From assembly GCF_000003815.2 (NCBI RefSeq), contig NC_049994.1, positions 14,909,140-14,973,139 of the forward strand: a stretch of 64,000 bases of DNA. The letters are read 5' to 3'. Position numbers and translations under genes: made by a program. The notes under the pieces were generated by a model that saw nothing but the letters and a program-made list of their open reading frames with translations, searched no databases and was not told the origin of the DNA. This DNA is from Branchiostoma floridae (taxonomy: Eukaryota; Chordata; Leptocardii; Amphioxiformes; Branchiostomatidae). Below are positions 1-12,199 of this stretch, piece by piece; positions within the stretch are counted from its first letter, which is position 1, and every line of letters begins with the position of its first letter.

Positions 1-3000
1 TTGAAAGAGGAAGTACCAAAAGTTAATCTGAAGAAACTGAAGGGGTGCTTGTGGAACTTTACCGACCAGACGCCGTCCCTGTGTGAAGCGTTAGGCAAAA
101 CGGACGCGTTTGAGCTTCTTCTGTCAGACCTGAAAAATCCCGAACTTGACGTTGACAATCTCAAATCTCACGACAATAGATACTTTATGAAGGGGGACCT
201 GGGTATCTTACACAACGCAATACGCTTGTGCAGAGACAACAAGGCCGCATACAGGGAAGCGAACGCAGTGGAACTTCTCACCAAATATCTGAGATCGAAG
301 TACTACATCATCAAGACCAAGGCGATCCTGACACTAGCCTACATAGTCAACGATGATGAGAACGACAAACTGAATGCCTCAGCCGAAAGTATCAAGTAAG
401 AGAACAGATTCATTTGTCAAGTATCTACTAATGGTGTATAAGTGTATCATACTGATACAAAAACACTTTATATGTCGAGAGACTGTGTAGATTCAGTCCA
501 ACATAAGTTCTTGTAGTCTGTTGGAAGAATAGAAAGGATTTCTACTTATATAATGCATGGCACGTAGATGTTTCAGTCCAAGGATACAAGCAGCAGGACT
601 TGGTTTCTTTACGTTTCTCTACCCTCGTTTCACACTCAACTAGAGGTTGCGTGCGATCGATGAGCAACCAATTATTGCACAGATCTCTCAACGAATTCCA
701 CAGACAAGACATTTTTACGTGCGTTTTGTGTGTTTTTATGTCTTGTTATACTGATTTTGCATCGAACATCATATTCCAGTTATAAAACCAAGGGTAATAC
801 AAGTCCAATTTGGTCTCTTAGTAGTCGCTGTCCGTGATGGAAAGGATGTCTGAGTACCCATACAAGATACATGTACATTTAAGATTTTAAGATGATTAAG
901 AATAATCTTTTTTGGCAGGTTTATCCTGAAGTTACTGACGGCGGCACTGGAGCAGCCGGATCACCGGGCCAAGACCTACAACTTCTCGGCGGCGGAGCTC
1001 GTCAGCGGACTGAACGAACTCGCAAGCAACGACGGAAACAAGGTGAGACATCGCGGTGTTCATTTCAATAAGATTTCATTCAAATGACAACACTTCTGGG
1101 CTCTTAAGTGTGGTAGGGCTGTCCTCAATCTTGGAACCTCCTTATCCAAGGGACGGAGCTGGCTACTCATTAACATTTTTACCAGAAAAATTCAAGAAAG
1201 TCATGTCCAACGCTTTTCCAATGGCACATTATCGACGCATGTCATGGTATCAAACCCAGGACCTACTGCTTCTGGGCCAAACACTATTCATTAAGCCACA
1301 CGGTGTCATTCAAAACTACAATACACGTGGTGTACAGGCAGCGATTGTTGGTATCGTGCACCACAGATGTTACAAAAACGTACGTCATAAAACAAGTTAT
1401 GTGCACGTCAATTGAGACTGACTTGAATGGCAAAGACTCGCACAACATTGTCACAGGTTTCAATAGCATTTTTTGCAATGAAATACTGATTTGACTGTCA
1501 TTTCTCCAGGTGAAAATCGTAGACGAAGGAGGCCTGATTCTACTGTATCAGCTTCTTCTGGACGACAGCAGTCTAGAAGAACACATTCTCGCCGCGAAAG
1601 GACTGTGGATCCTCGCTTTCAACAAGAGCAACAAGGAGGCAATCAAAAAGACTGGCTGCGTTGAAGGTACATAAGTTGAAACATACCAAAATTCCAGAAT
1701 ATGACATCAATCAATTACAAGCTACTGGTTGATTCAGACGTTTCAGATAGAATCCACTACAATTCGTCAGTGACAAACATCGAGTATGAGGACAAGTAAA
1801 AACCTATACAAATGATTATATCTGAATCGATCTGTATATAAGACTTCTTGAAGTAGCTCCTTTGAACCACAGGAGCTACTGCTATGTCTTGACTCTGGGG
1901 GTGACAGAGACAATAACAAGATTGCTTTTACTTGTTTAAATCTTAACTGAAGATCTATTATAAACTTTTGGCATTTGAATACAAATATTCATAGGAGAAA
2001 TCTAATGATGATAGGACGGTGATACCCCTTCCAAACATACACTGCTCCCCTGCGTAACAAAATGGCGACGCCCATAGACGGGACGGAATCCAATACAGGC
2101 TATCACACACATGCAATTATCAATCTTCACAGCACTGAAAGCGCTACAACACAAGACTAAAGATCCCGCACTGAAGGAGGTTTGCGCCGGTGCATTGTGG
2201 GAAATCAACGGCGGCGGCCATGACAGGTCTCCTACAAAGACTACAGCAGCAGCTGGTCACGTGATGATTAGCTACCAATGGGACGTGCAGCCGAAGATGC
2301 TTGTGGTGAAAGAGAGGCTGACACAGGCTGGCTATAGAGTTTGGATGGATGTGGATCAGATGGGTAAGAAGTTTTCTCTCAATCACGCCTCTATCACATT
2401 CATTCACTAGTAAAAGATTTTTAAAAAGCTGTCTACATTTGTGTCTATTAGAGAAAAATGTGATAGCACCCCTCTATCACATTGTTTTGATAGTAAGAAG
2501 TAAAAGATAAAGTCTATTTATTTATTTATTTATTTATTTAGTGAAAAAATGTGATAGTACCCCTCCATCATATTTACTTAATTCACTAGTATAGACAATT
2601 ATTGAAATAACTGCTCGAAAACAAGTTATCACAATTATCAAATTTTCTGTCCTAAAATACTGTTCAGGACTCCTAAGATGTAGATTCATCGTCAAGTAAG
2701 GTTTTTGTTGTTGTTTGACTTGCATATTTTGCTTAATTTTCGACGGCCGGCCAAGTCTATGCAATGTAATCAGCGCTCCCAACAAAATCATAAAAGCCAG
2801 CACTGCCAGAAGTCGGCCAGAAGAAGGCTAATTACACAGGATGTCATTGACGTATCCCGACTTTGCTTGCATTGTTCAGGTGGAGACATCCTGGAGGCCA
2901 TGGCTGAGGCGGTAGAGGGCGCAGCTGTGGTGCTGATCACAATGACTGAGAAGTACAAGGACAGTCCAAACTGTCGGACAGGTAATAATCTCCGTAGGAT

Positions 3001-4559
3001 TCCTTCTTGTTAAGACAGTTTTTATTAAGATTCCAGATACATTTTGTACTCTAGTGTGGTGGCACAGGTCAGCCTCCCTTTTTGATTTTTTTACAGCTCG
3101 GATGAGTGCGTTTTTCCCAAAAAAATACGTCCGAAAACGCGTTGACGTATGCCTGGTGGGAAAGCTGGAGATTCTGATTTAGCAACAACTTCGATGTTCC
3201 AACTGATACCTACTTCATACATAGCGCTTTCGTGACTGTTCATTTCAAGCTTGACACTTGCAATACTTGTCTTGTTTGCCAATCATTAAACAAAACTTCA
3301 CTAAATATCCTCCGAAAGTGCCCTTAAGATAACACTATGGAATATTAACCATTATTGGCATGGAAGAAAGTATGATAACATGATACTTTACCATTTGGGC
3401 TCACTTGGAAATCGTTTTAACTTTAGGGACTACACTGATCAAAGATTAATAAAAAAACATCTTATATGTTAGATACATACTTCGCCCCAATGGTCTTAAG
3501 CACCTGGTCTTAAGTATTGTTTACGTACGTATACTAAGTATTATTTTAGTGTAATAAAAACTAATTTATCTCTCTCTTTTCTCTCTGTCTCTTGCCTTAT
3601 TGAAGGGGTAACCCCCTTAGCACGCAAGTTCAAACCCTAAATCTCTAACTTTAGACTTACATGTAACGTTAGGTGTTTATTTTTTGCAAACCACTTTACA
3701 GAGGCGGAGTACACCCACAAGCTGCGGAAGGATATCGTTCCGCTGAGGCTGCAGCCTCGGTATGACCCTGACGGATGGCTGGGCGCTCTGGTCGGCACCA
3801 AACTCTACTTCGACCTCAGCACCGAGGACAGAATGAACGAGAACATGGACGGCTTCATCAAGAAACTGGGCGATCGGGGACGCGGAGAACAAGGTCGGTG
3901 TTCCCAACAAATACGACGGAGAAAATCTATTTCTGGTCAAAGAATATACGTAATAAAAAACGTGATTTGGTCTGTCGTTGCTGCTTCCAAAATAGCATCT
4001 AACTTCCTCGTGCAGTTTTTTGTGTACTTGTACTTGTACTTGTACAAGAGAAAATCTTATTTGTTGAGAGAAGATGGCAGTTTCAAGCTATGCATCAAAG
4101 AAAACCAATGATCTTTCATCAAAGCTGATAAAAGCTCCTTGAGAAAACTCCTTGAGAAAACGGGGAGTGGCCAACACTTTTCTTTGTTGATGATATTATA
4201 TATCTAACGCTAACATCTTAACAGAAGAACATTATCTCACATCTTGATCCTTGTTTGCAGACGCTCCCGACGCAGTTTTCCGCCCAGTTGTACGACACAT
4301 CGCAGAGGCGGAAGGAGCAGCTCAACCAAGCAGCGTTGCATCATGGTCCAAGGATGACGTCACAAAATGGCTGTCCGACATAGGCATGGGGAGTTCTCAC
4401 GATATTTTCCGAGACTACGATGGACAAATGATTCTTCAGCTAAAGAGGCTGTCTTTGAGGGCTCCAGAGTTCTATTACAGTAATTTGAAATCAGATCTTG
4501 GGTTGAAGGACCTTAGTAGTGTTCTAAAGTTCACTTCGGAGCTAGAAAGACTCTCATGA
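1..4559 (+). CDS. ARM-TIR-SAM protein, 5'-truncated by the window edge
   Basis: Seven exons joined by GT-AG introns with matching phases: 1-395, 919-1042, 1510-1666, 2133-2363, 2880-2981, 3702-3893, 4261-4559, giving 499 visible residues and a TGA stop. Exons 1-3 and the start of exon 4 encode alpha-helical armadillo-like repeats. Exons 4-6 encode a TIR fold: it opens HVMISYQWDVQ, continues AGYRVWMDVDQMGGD, and ends DGWLGALVGTKLYFD. It contains SPNCRTEAEY, the Cys-x-x-Glu position that is catalytic in NAD-cleaving TIR domains such as SARM1. The last exon encodes a SAM domain beginning WSKDDVTKWLSDIGM and ends ELERLS. SARM1 also combines ARM, SAM and TIR, but with two SAM domains placed before the TIR; here the single visible SAM follows it. 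A cytosolic immune or NAD-signalling role is inference. The true start lies upstream of the window. AATAAA at 5257-5262 is a possible polyadenylation signal. Confidence 0.85.
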
Positions 4560-6802
4560 ACAAGAGATAACCATTTGATGTGAGCGGAATTGAGCATTAT
4601 ATTTCACAGTCTTCCTCTAGTCTGAACATGAAGGACACGATTCAATGTAACCTCTATCAACATTTATACACTAGGTCATATATATCCGATATCTCGAAAA
4701 CAAAGCATCGAAAGAGATCTCCAATACAATGTCTCAAATACGCTCCTGCATGTCTAAACTGGACATACATGTACCTGGGTGGTGGACCAGAACTCTCCCA
4801 AACATGTACGCTGTAAATAATAAGTGGTGGATATATAAAATCGTACGGCCGGATAAATGTTAATGTCATTTTATGTTCAATTGGATGTTCATAGAACTGC
4901 TTAATTCACAATTCATGGATGACGTCCGAAAATATCAGACATAGACTTAGAAACTGTGTGAAGAATCTTCCCTTTATGTTTTAGGTAAAAAAAAAGCTAA
5001 TAAGTGAAAAGGTAGTTTAAAGAATTGCTAATGCTTGAGAATCTGTTTGATCTCTCCGTAATCAGATGATAAATATAGTAATTAGAACTTAACTGTGCCA
5101 CAGACTTAAGCTTTATAAAACCGTGAAAGACAATCTAGACTTAGTCAATATTATCTATTGGTACTCCGATGTGCAATATCTCCTTACATGTGTAATTAGT
5201 AACTGTGCAATATATATATTCTTGTCTATTGGTTGTGTGTTTTGCATAATGCTTGAAATAAATCATTATAAACAAGGAGTCATGATAAACAAAAACAGCT
5301 TCAATTTTGTTTTTAATAGAAATATAGCAATTGGTATGTTCATAGTTCAATTTCATAAAGCCCCATTTTGTATGTGTGTGTTTTAATTCTGCAAAATATT
5401 CCAGGATATTCTTCTCATTTACAGTTCTATAGGCATTCTATAAGTTAAGTTTATAAATGATATATTTCTAGCAGTCGCGTGTCTTTGACCGTCACGTCCG
5501 GAAGCTACAGTAGACGGGTCCATTCCGTGAACAAGGTTGTATTATCTCAAGGCTAATTCATTATATTGAAATTGGCTTGTATTAAACAATATAATTACAA
5601 GACCATTGATGTTGTCTGCATTTTAGGATTGTTTCATCTCAAGGCTAATTCATCAAATTGAAAAATCATTATTGTATTTAACAACATAATCATAAGACCA
5701 TTACTGTTGTTTGCATTTTAGCCTTGTTTTATCTCAAGGCCTCTCACCGTGGTATCTGGGCCAACGTGGCGCTACAAGGTGTCTAATGTCACCCACCTTT
5801 TGGGTGACATTTTACGCCCACAACTATGTGACCCAAGCCTTTTGTTTGGTGAATTTGGGGATCATATGTAATTGATGTGTAATTGAACTGACTTGACAGA
5901 AGTTGTTTGGTAACATTTGGGGAAGGCGTGTCTCTTAAATGTGTTCTTAACATATCGACGCCGTGAGCTTATATTCTCTGCTTTTTATCAAGGTAGGCCA
6001 TTTCTGTATTCATTTCTATAAAAAATTCAAGAACATCTGCATCAGGAATGTTATGTGACATATCGTCGATATAAAACAAAGAGATTGTGAAGGCTGTTGC
6101 TACAAAGGTGTAGGTGTATAACCTTGAAGTTCCGGTACGGGGATCGTGCATGTTTTGTTTAATCATGGCAGCAAGCCATGCTTCTTTCTCTTCTTTCTTT
6201 CCTCGGCCATTTTTGTCTCAGTATCCACTACACCCCAAGGCTTGCTGAACACAACTCCAACTTCTAACGTACGTTTGTGGTCAGCTAGAGTGTTGTCGGA
6301 GGGGTAGGATGGAAAATTTGGCCGGGCGGTTGTTGAGGGGGCGGGGTCAACAATGTCTGCTACATACTGTAAAAGGAGAAATGTTCGTGAGGATTTAATT
6401 TCGCGGTAGAAAAAAAATGGAGTGTTCTCGGTGGTTTTAAATTGCCATGCATGGTTCTACTAATATCTATTTATTGATAAATTTGACAAATGACATTATG
6501 CCAGACTCCCAGGCAGCGTTGCTGATATTTGGGAGTCTACAATGTACAAGTACGGACAGACAAATACACAGGAATGGTGTATTCTTTTCTACTAATAAAA
6601 GCATTCGCGGTCGAGATCGAACGTCATTAGGCAATACTATCAACTGTGACGTCAGGTACAAACGAGAACTTCCTGAAAAATGCTTGATGATACACCTCTT
6701 TACCTTTTCAATACGTGCATCAAGAGATCAAATTTATATTTCTGCTTCAGACAGCCACGCCTAAACTGCTCTCTGAGTGTGTCAATCAGTGATTTTGTCG
6801 CC
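4560..6802. other. Intergenic region between the ARM-TIR-SAM and ferritin-like genes
   Basis: I see no coding exon here. The stretch holds the probable 3' UTR of the upstream gene, an imperfect tandem duplication (5531-5740), a short perfect hairpin (5787-5813), and a fragment of a TTCGCGGT-type repeat near 6369-6460 that also occurs at 21240-21445. Confidence 0.5.
5531..5740. repeat. Imperfect tandem duplication, about 115 bp unit
   Basis: The motif ATCTCAAGGCTAATTCAT, a run of AT-rich sequence, then CATAAGACCATTACTGTTGT or its variant and GCATTTTAG occurs in two consecutive diverged copies. A third copy of the ATCTCAAGGC edge follows. Confidence 0.6.
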
Positions 6803-9800
6803 ATGGTGACGGCCATTCGAGCGTCGCTCATCGTCTTCCTGACACTGATACTATCGGAAACGTCGAAAGCAGGTAAGCTTCTTTGTCTTTCAATATTGCA
6901 CTCACTTTTAGGGTAGTATTCGGTGAGACCTTGATTTGCCTCTACCCACATATCCTACGGATCCCAAATTTTGTAGCATATTAAGAAGTTTGACGCAAAA
7001 AGGACTGTCAAGCCACCCAGGTGCGGGTGCAGAAGGTTGTGATGAGGACAGTATTTGTCATGCATATCAATGAGCTTGCCTTACTTAGAGCAATATTTCT
7101 CTCAGGACAACACAAAGGCGTCTGCTCTGATTGGCTGACAGCTCGTTAGTAGTGAGGTCGCCAATACTGAAAATGAGACCAGGCTTCCCAGGTCGCTGGA
7201 AAAATAGTAAAAATTGGCCAAATAGACAGCTCGCAAACTGTACTTTTCGGCCAACTAACTCCTCTAGTGTGTTTTCTGTCTTTTTGGCCAATTGCTATTA
7301 TCTTTCCAGCGACCTGGGGAGCCTGGTTGACGCTACGGTAGGCAAGCAGAGTCAAACTAAAGCTAGTGGCACAACCCGCCGTACTTGCAAGTGCGTGCTG
7401 TCTACGTGCCAAAACGTGGGCAATCTTTTGGTATCCGTAAGTGGTAAGTACCGTCTCCATACGAACACGTGGCGATTCCCACGGATTTGGGAGCACGCAG
7501 ACACGCCGTAGAAATTTAAGTGCATGCAGAACTTTCTCTGCGTTCGGGCTGCGGAATCGCCCTCCGTACGTGCCAGTACGGGCGACGCACCTGCCATGTA
7601 CAGACTGAACGTTTTCAGGAATACGTGGCGGACGTGGCCTCCACAAAAAACGTACGGACAAATTGCACGTACGGCGGGTTGTGCCCCAGGCTTTAGCGGT
7701 TCTAGGACGCGGGTTCGAATCTTCGAAGGAAAATGCTATCATCGATCACCTAATCACGGTTTCGAAATTTAACTTTAAAACCTTGGCATCGACACCTTTT
7801 CGCCTACCTGTTGTGCTGCGCAGGATTCCCTCGACTGCATTTCTCTGGATCATTCCTCGCCGACACAAGCACCCTCAACAACGACCCTGACAACTTCAAC
7901 ATCGACAACTTCGACATAAACAGGGACCCGCCATGCTATTTTGACACCTACCCACACTGCAACTGGAACCCCAAAGGCACTAATGACTTCCGACTTGTCA
8001 ACTGTTCAGTCACGAAAGTCTGCTACAGGGACGGAACATGCACAGCAGACGACCCCATCGTGGGGAAGCGAATAACAGGTGCGTCACAATTTCAGTGTTT
8101 TGTTCATTATTTAGAAGTCTAAGTGACTGCATTACCATCAAACCGTAGGTAACAGAAAACACGTTTGCCTCCCACTGGTGCTGTCAATGGTTTTGGGAAC
8201 AGGCTTTGAGAACTGAAAGCAATGACTGAATCTTGGACTGGCCCCCTTTCAACTTGAAGACGATAGATCTGTGCTCTCAGCTCACTGTGACCTAAAACGG
8301 ATTTGTGTAGACTTCGATTTCATACTGGGTATATCGTACAAAATGTCACTGAAAAGACAACAAAGTTTGCGTGTTGTTCATGATCTAGAAGACTTAACGC
8401 AAAGTGGGGCGCTGAGAACTTGTTGCAAACGGCAATGGTCGAATGTCGGTTTGGAATGGGTTGATCTAATCACATTATGTTTATCGATCAGCTTATCAAT
8501 GGTTAACGATACAATTTAGTACAATCTTCTTAATCAGACTAGTAATTCCACACACAGGAAGTGACGACACCGTAGCTGCCAAGATGGTGGACCTGGACCC
8601 TTACTTGTACGCCACTCAATTGTGGGGTCTTGTTGTCGGGGTAGAGGGCGCTTTTCAAGGCAAGTTTAAGGTCAGTACAGTAAGGGACCAATGGCAACGA
8701 TGTAAGGAGGACTGTCCAATGGATTCCGGTTCGTCAGGGTACTGGAGTTCTGTGCTTGAGAATGTGACATGGTTTAATCAGGAAGATAGCAACAAGTCGA
8801 GGAAAACGCAGACAAATATAGACTTCCTTACATTCATCCACCAACTCAAGTATCCCCGTGAAGAATCCTCTCCAGCAAGAACCTTGCATATAAAGTTTAC
8901 GGTAGACATGATGAACGAAGATCCGCGAACCCCAAACTTTGCCCATGGACGAGTGATCGGAAGTATATCATCTGTGGACGACATGGCGGCCAGCGAGCTT
9001 GGATTCCCCGAGTTTAACAGAATGCTGTGGGGTCAGGGGGTCGGTATTGCCCTACAAGGACAACAGATACTACCTGAGATGAAAGACTACTATCATGCAC
9101 CATTCTACATGGACCGCAGAAACAAGAAAGTCGTTGTAGACCTCAGCAATAGTTTGCCAACGCGCCTCAACGGCACCCTCGTCGACCGTGGCAACCTGTT
9201 CTTTCTCCTCCTCCACAACCGCTCGTCTTTGCAGATGGAACTCGGAAGGATCAAGAACTGCGGCGACATCCTGAACAACCCTGACATCAACGTTGGCGCA
9301 ATTGGCTATACTGCAGATAAATGGCTATCGCAAGATGCAGGCATCGCCATCTTAGACATGGATAGGAGCAAGAATACGGATGAAGTTGCGATGGTTATGG
9401 TTGTTAAAGAAGAGCCTCCTCCCTGTCAACAATGCCAGAAGCAGTGCCTACCGATCCTTGCCGAGCACCCAGATGGTCTGTACATTGTTGCGACAGAAAA
9501 TGACGTTTTCCGGATCCCTAGGCCAAACACTGAAACAGAATGGTCATTAGAACAAGATAATGAAAATGACCGCGTTTCCTGGTCATTGAGGGTAGTCGCT
9601 ACAAGGTTTGGCGAACCTGCGGAAGGAATTGACTTCAAACTTCAACTCGATAAAGACCAGGAAGGCATCTGCGAACCTCGTGATGCAATCACCGTTGTCT
9701 ATGACCACCATAAGCAACAGCAAGCATGTGCCAAATACACTACAGATGACAAAGGGGTCGCAGTTATTGAGTTTCAAGCAGACAGGGAGGGTCTTGATTG

Positions 9801-11481
9801 CAGCAAACCAGGACTGGAGAAAAGGAGAGAACAGCAGGTGGATGGGCAGTTGTACGTATATAACGTCACCGTACCTGGTGACAGTTCATTTCCCCCGAAT
9901 CTACGGACGATAACACACTTATATTGCAAACATGAGAGCAAAAGGCAGTATACGTGGATCGATGACATATATCCCATATTTCAGCGATACGATAACCTGT
10001 ATCCTTTCATAAAGCCCCTCTTCAATCTCGCCTCCTACAAAGACGTCATTCGGGATTCTACAAGGAAGCGGTTACTGAACTCCCTGCAACTACCTATAGA
10101 GGATCCAAACCACATGCCTGTCACACGTGATCTCTCCCCGGCAAAAAGGGACATGATTCTAGACTGGTTAAATCAGGCTAATAGAAAGTACAGTCCCAGG
10201 CAGACGGAGACAACATTATGTCGGTTGAGAGAAAATCTTCAACTAGCACTCCGGTTGGAGTGGACCACGGTCCCTCTGTACTTGAGCGCCTATTACAGCA
10301 TCAAGGACGGCTTCAACACTGAAGTCGCCAGCCTTCTCAAGAGCATCGTGGTAGAAGAAATGCATCATATGTCGTTGGTGGCCAATATCCTCAATGCCAT
10401 TGGAGGGACTCCGGTCTTGAACGATCCCCAAGTCATACCTACGTATCCAGGTCCACTACCTGGTGGTTGCAGCCCGGACATTCCCATACGACTTGCCAAA
10501 TGTTCTCGTGCCCAAATCCGTGACGTCTTCATGGCTGTAGATATGCCTGAATGCAAGGGGCAATTTTTCGATGGGATCAGCATTCCTGAGACAATTGTGT
10601 CCTTGAAAAGTTCTTTTCCGTCCAATCAAACGTTGTTCTCTGAATGGGACCAGAACTGCATAACTGGTCCACATGAATGCAAAGATCTATTAAACGATGC
10701 GAGCAACAAGTGTAAGAAAAAAATTAATAACTATCAAACAGATACCATAGGTGCCATGTACATCCACAAGATATTATGCCCTATGATCAATCTCCACAAG
10801 AGTGGCAATCTGACGTTTAGCGGAGACACGACAAAGCAATATCCCTCGCCGTTTTGTGTGACAGATCTGTGCACTGCAATCCTAGTGATACATCAAATTG
10901 TCGGCCAGGGAGAAGGTGGCGATCCCTGCAGTCCATTCTACAAAGTGCAAGGAGGCAAAGCTGAACTCAGCCACTATTACAAATTTGCAGAGGTAGTATA
11001 TGGTAAGGCGTTAGTGGAAGCTAACCATGACAAGTATGATGTCTCCCACAATTTGCAAAACAAGCAAGAGCAGCAGCAGAATTGCGACGGCAGTGATAAT
11101 AAGCCTGGACACGATTTCTTCACCCCATGTAAAGGACACATTTGCTGTCCTAAGAAATATGAGTTCGCCGGTTCTCCCATACCCTTCTATGAAGACGCAG
11201 TGTGGCCAACTCTCCACAACTCACGCTCATCCAAGTACCCGCCCGGCTCCATGGCCCGCAAGATGTCTGACCGCTTCAATGAGAAGTACACCAGTCTGAT
11301 GAAGTGTCTGCACGAGGTCTTCAATGGACACCCGGACAAGATGAAGCAGTGTTTCGGCCTGATGTCATCCCTGAGTGCAGAAGCCAAGAAAATGGTCCAA
11401 ACACCGATCGAACCAGACGGCGATCCCCACGTGGGGCCGAATGTGGCCCCTACCTTTGAGTGGTATCCGCCTGTCAACTAA
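6803..11481 (+). CDS. Secreted ferritin-like (VioB/RebD-type) protein, copy A
   Basis: Three exons, 6803-6872, 7824-8078 and 8558-11481, give 1082 residues. Exon 1 encodes a signal peptide (MVTAIRASLIVFLTLILSET). Exon 2 encodes a Cys-rich segment with the motif GFPRLHFSGSFLAD. The 2.9 kb last exon starts with an N-terminal region (ATQLWGLVVGVEGAF), passes N-glycosylation sequons and Cys pairs, and then reaches a ferritin-like domain of the iminophenylpyruvate dimer synthase type. In that domain I see a Glu in LEWTTVPLYLSAYYS (E676), an E-x-x-H pair in VEEMHHM (E709/H712) and a second E-x-x-H in ELSHYYKF (E911/H914), a pattern expected of a carboxylate-bridged diiron site. In bacteria this family couples oxidised tryptophan imines in violacein and rebeccamycin synthesis; the animal substrate is unknown. 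A retrotransposon sits 20 bp after the stop. Intron 1 carries two MITEs. The paralog at 37527-41572 has the same intron phases. Confidence 0.85.
7178..7327. mobile_element. MITE with 25-bp terminal inverted repeats
   Basis: The left end ACCAGGCTTCCCAGGTCGCT and the right end are inverted copies over 25 bp with one mismatch. The 150-bp element lies in intron 1 of ferritin-like gene A and encodes nothing. Confidence 0.75.
7368..7685. mobile_element. MITE family GGCACAACCCGCCGTAC, copy 1
   Basis: The element begins GGCACAACCCGCCGTAC and ends with the exact inverse GTACGGCGGGTTGTGCC. The interior is shared with the copy at 27135-27422, including CCAAAACGTGGGCAATCTTT and the GCCCTCCGTACGTGCCA segment. 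Open frames across it are non-genic. It lies in intron 1 of ferritin-like gene A. Confidence 0.8.
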
Positions 11482-11497
11482 CATTTGAGCTGATGAG

Positions 11498-11501
11498 GAA
11501 G
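11498..11501. other. Target-site duplication, left copy (GAAG)
   Basis: GAAG directly precedes the 5' LTR and recurs at 17447-17450 directly after the 3' LTR. Four base pairs is within the range for Ty3-type integration. Confidence 0.65.
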
Positions 11502-11860
11502 TGTAATATATCATATGTATGATATACTAGTGATGATTGTCCCCATATGGGAACCGCCGTATTGCTGACCAGTACCCCAGAGACTTCAGGTTTCTGGGAA
11601 AGACTTGCTTGTACCCTCTCGAGACCGTCGACAGGGGCGGCTCCTTTAGGAACTGACATGACGAATGAGCATATGTTTCGAATAGTCTGTCCTGGTCGGG
11701 TAGATAAAGAGCAGAGATGTAAAGGAAAGGCAGAACAGATTTGACCAGAGAGGTGAGAGGAGTGCGAGATTATCCGGTGTGAATAAAGATCAATTTCTGC
11801 CACGACAACAACGTTTCTGTTCTCACTCGCTTGCTGTGGATTACCCTCACTTTCTCTACA
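11502..11860 (+). repeat. 5' LTR
   Basis: The LTR runs from TGTAATATATC to CTTTCTCTACA, so it has TGT...ACA ends. AATAAA at 11782-11787 is a likely polyadenylation signal. It could also end transcripts of the ferritin-like gene, whose stop is about 300 bp upstream. Confidence 0.9.
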
Positions 11861-11878
11861 TGGCGTTGTACTCGGCAC
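11861..11878 (+). other. Probable primer-binding site
   Basis: TGGCGTTGTACTCGGCAC directly abuts the 5' LTR and begins TGG, as expected for pairing with the CCA end of a tRNA. I could not assign the tRNA species. Confidence 0.5.
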
Positions 11879-11881
11879 GGA

Positions 11882-12057
11882 TACGGTAAAACCCTCCTGC
11901 ACGGGACCGGACACTGACCAGTGGACAGCAGAGACCGTCCTGGACATCTAGACTGAGAATACAGCAAGTTACGGTAAAAGCTTCCGGCTCGGGATCAGAG
12001 ACTGACCAGCGGACAGAAGACACCATCCTGGACGCCTAGACGCAGAGTACGGCAAGC
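11882..12057 (+). repeat. Tandem duplication in the retrotransposon leader
   Basis: Two diverged 88-bp units start TACGGTAAAA at 11882 and 11970. Both carry ACTGACCAG, GGACAG, TCCTGGAC and CTAGAC in the same order. The third unit begins GCGGTAAG and breaks off. It lies between the primer site and gag and might be a packaging or initiation region (inference). Confidence 0.6.
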
Positions 12058-12199
12058 TGTGCGGTAAGTCCGTCGTAATTGCTTGGTATTGAGATTGTGA
12101 CAACCTGGCCACGTAGCGACATAATTTCTACGTAGTTGTATACCCGCAAGTTCAGCGTATCAGGTAGATTGTTTAGCACAGCGACACGGATACGCCACA

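Noticed and set aside
7146..7742. 198-codon minus-strand frame
   Set aside because: It spans two palindromic MITEs in an intron, and related frames appear in the other MITE copy.
11547..11744. 65-codon frame present in both LTRs
   Set aside because: It lies wholly inside the LTR and has no coding features; it is duplicated only because the LTRs are duplicated.
11861..11878. Naming the tRNA primer of the retrotransposon
   Set aside because: The site begins TGG as expected, but I could not match the remaining bases to a specific tRNA with confidence.
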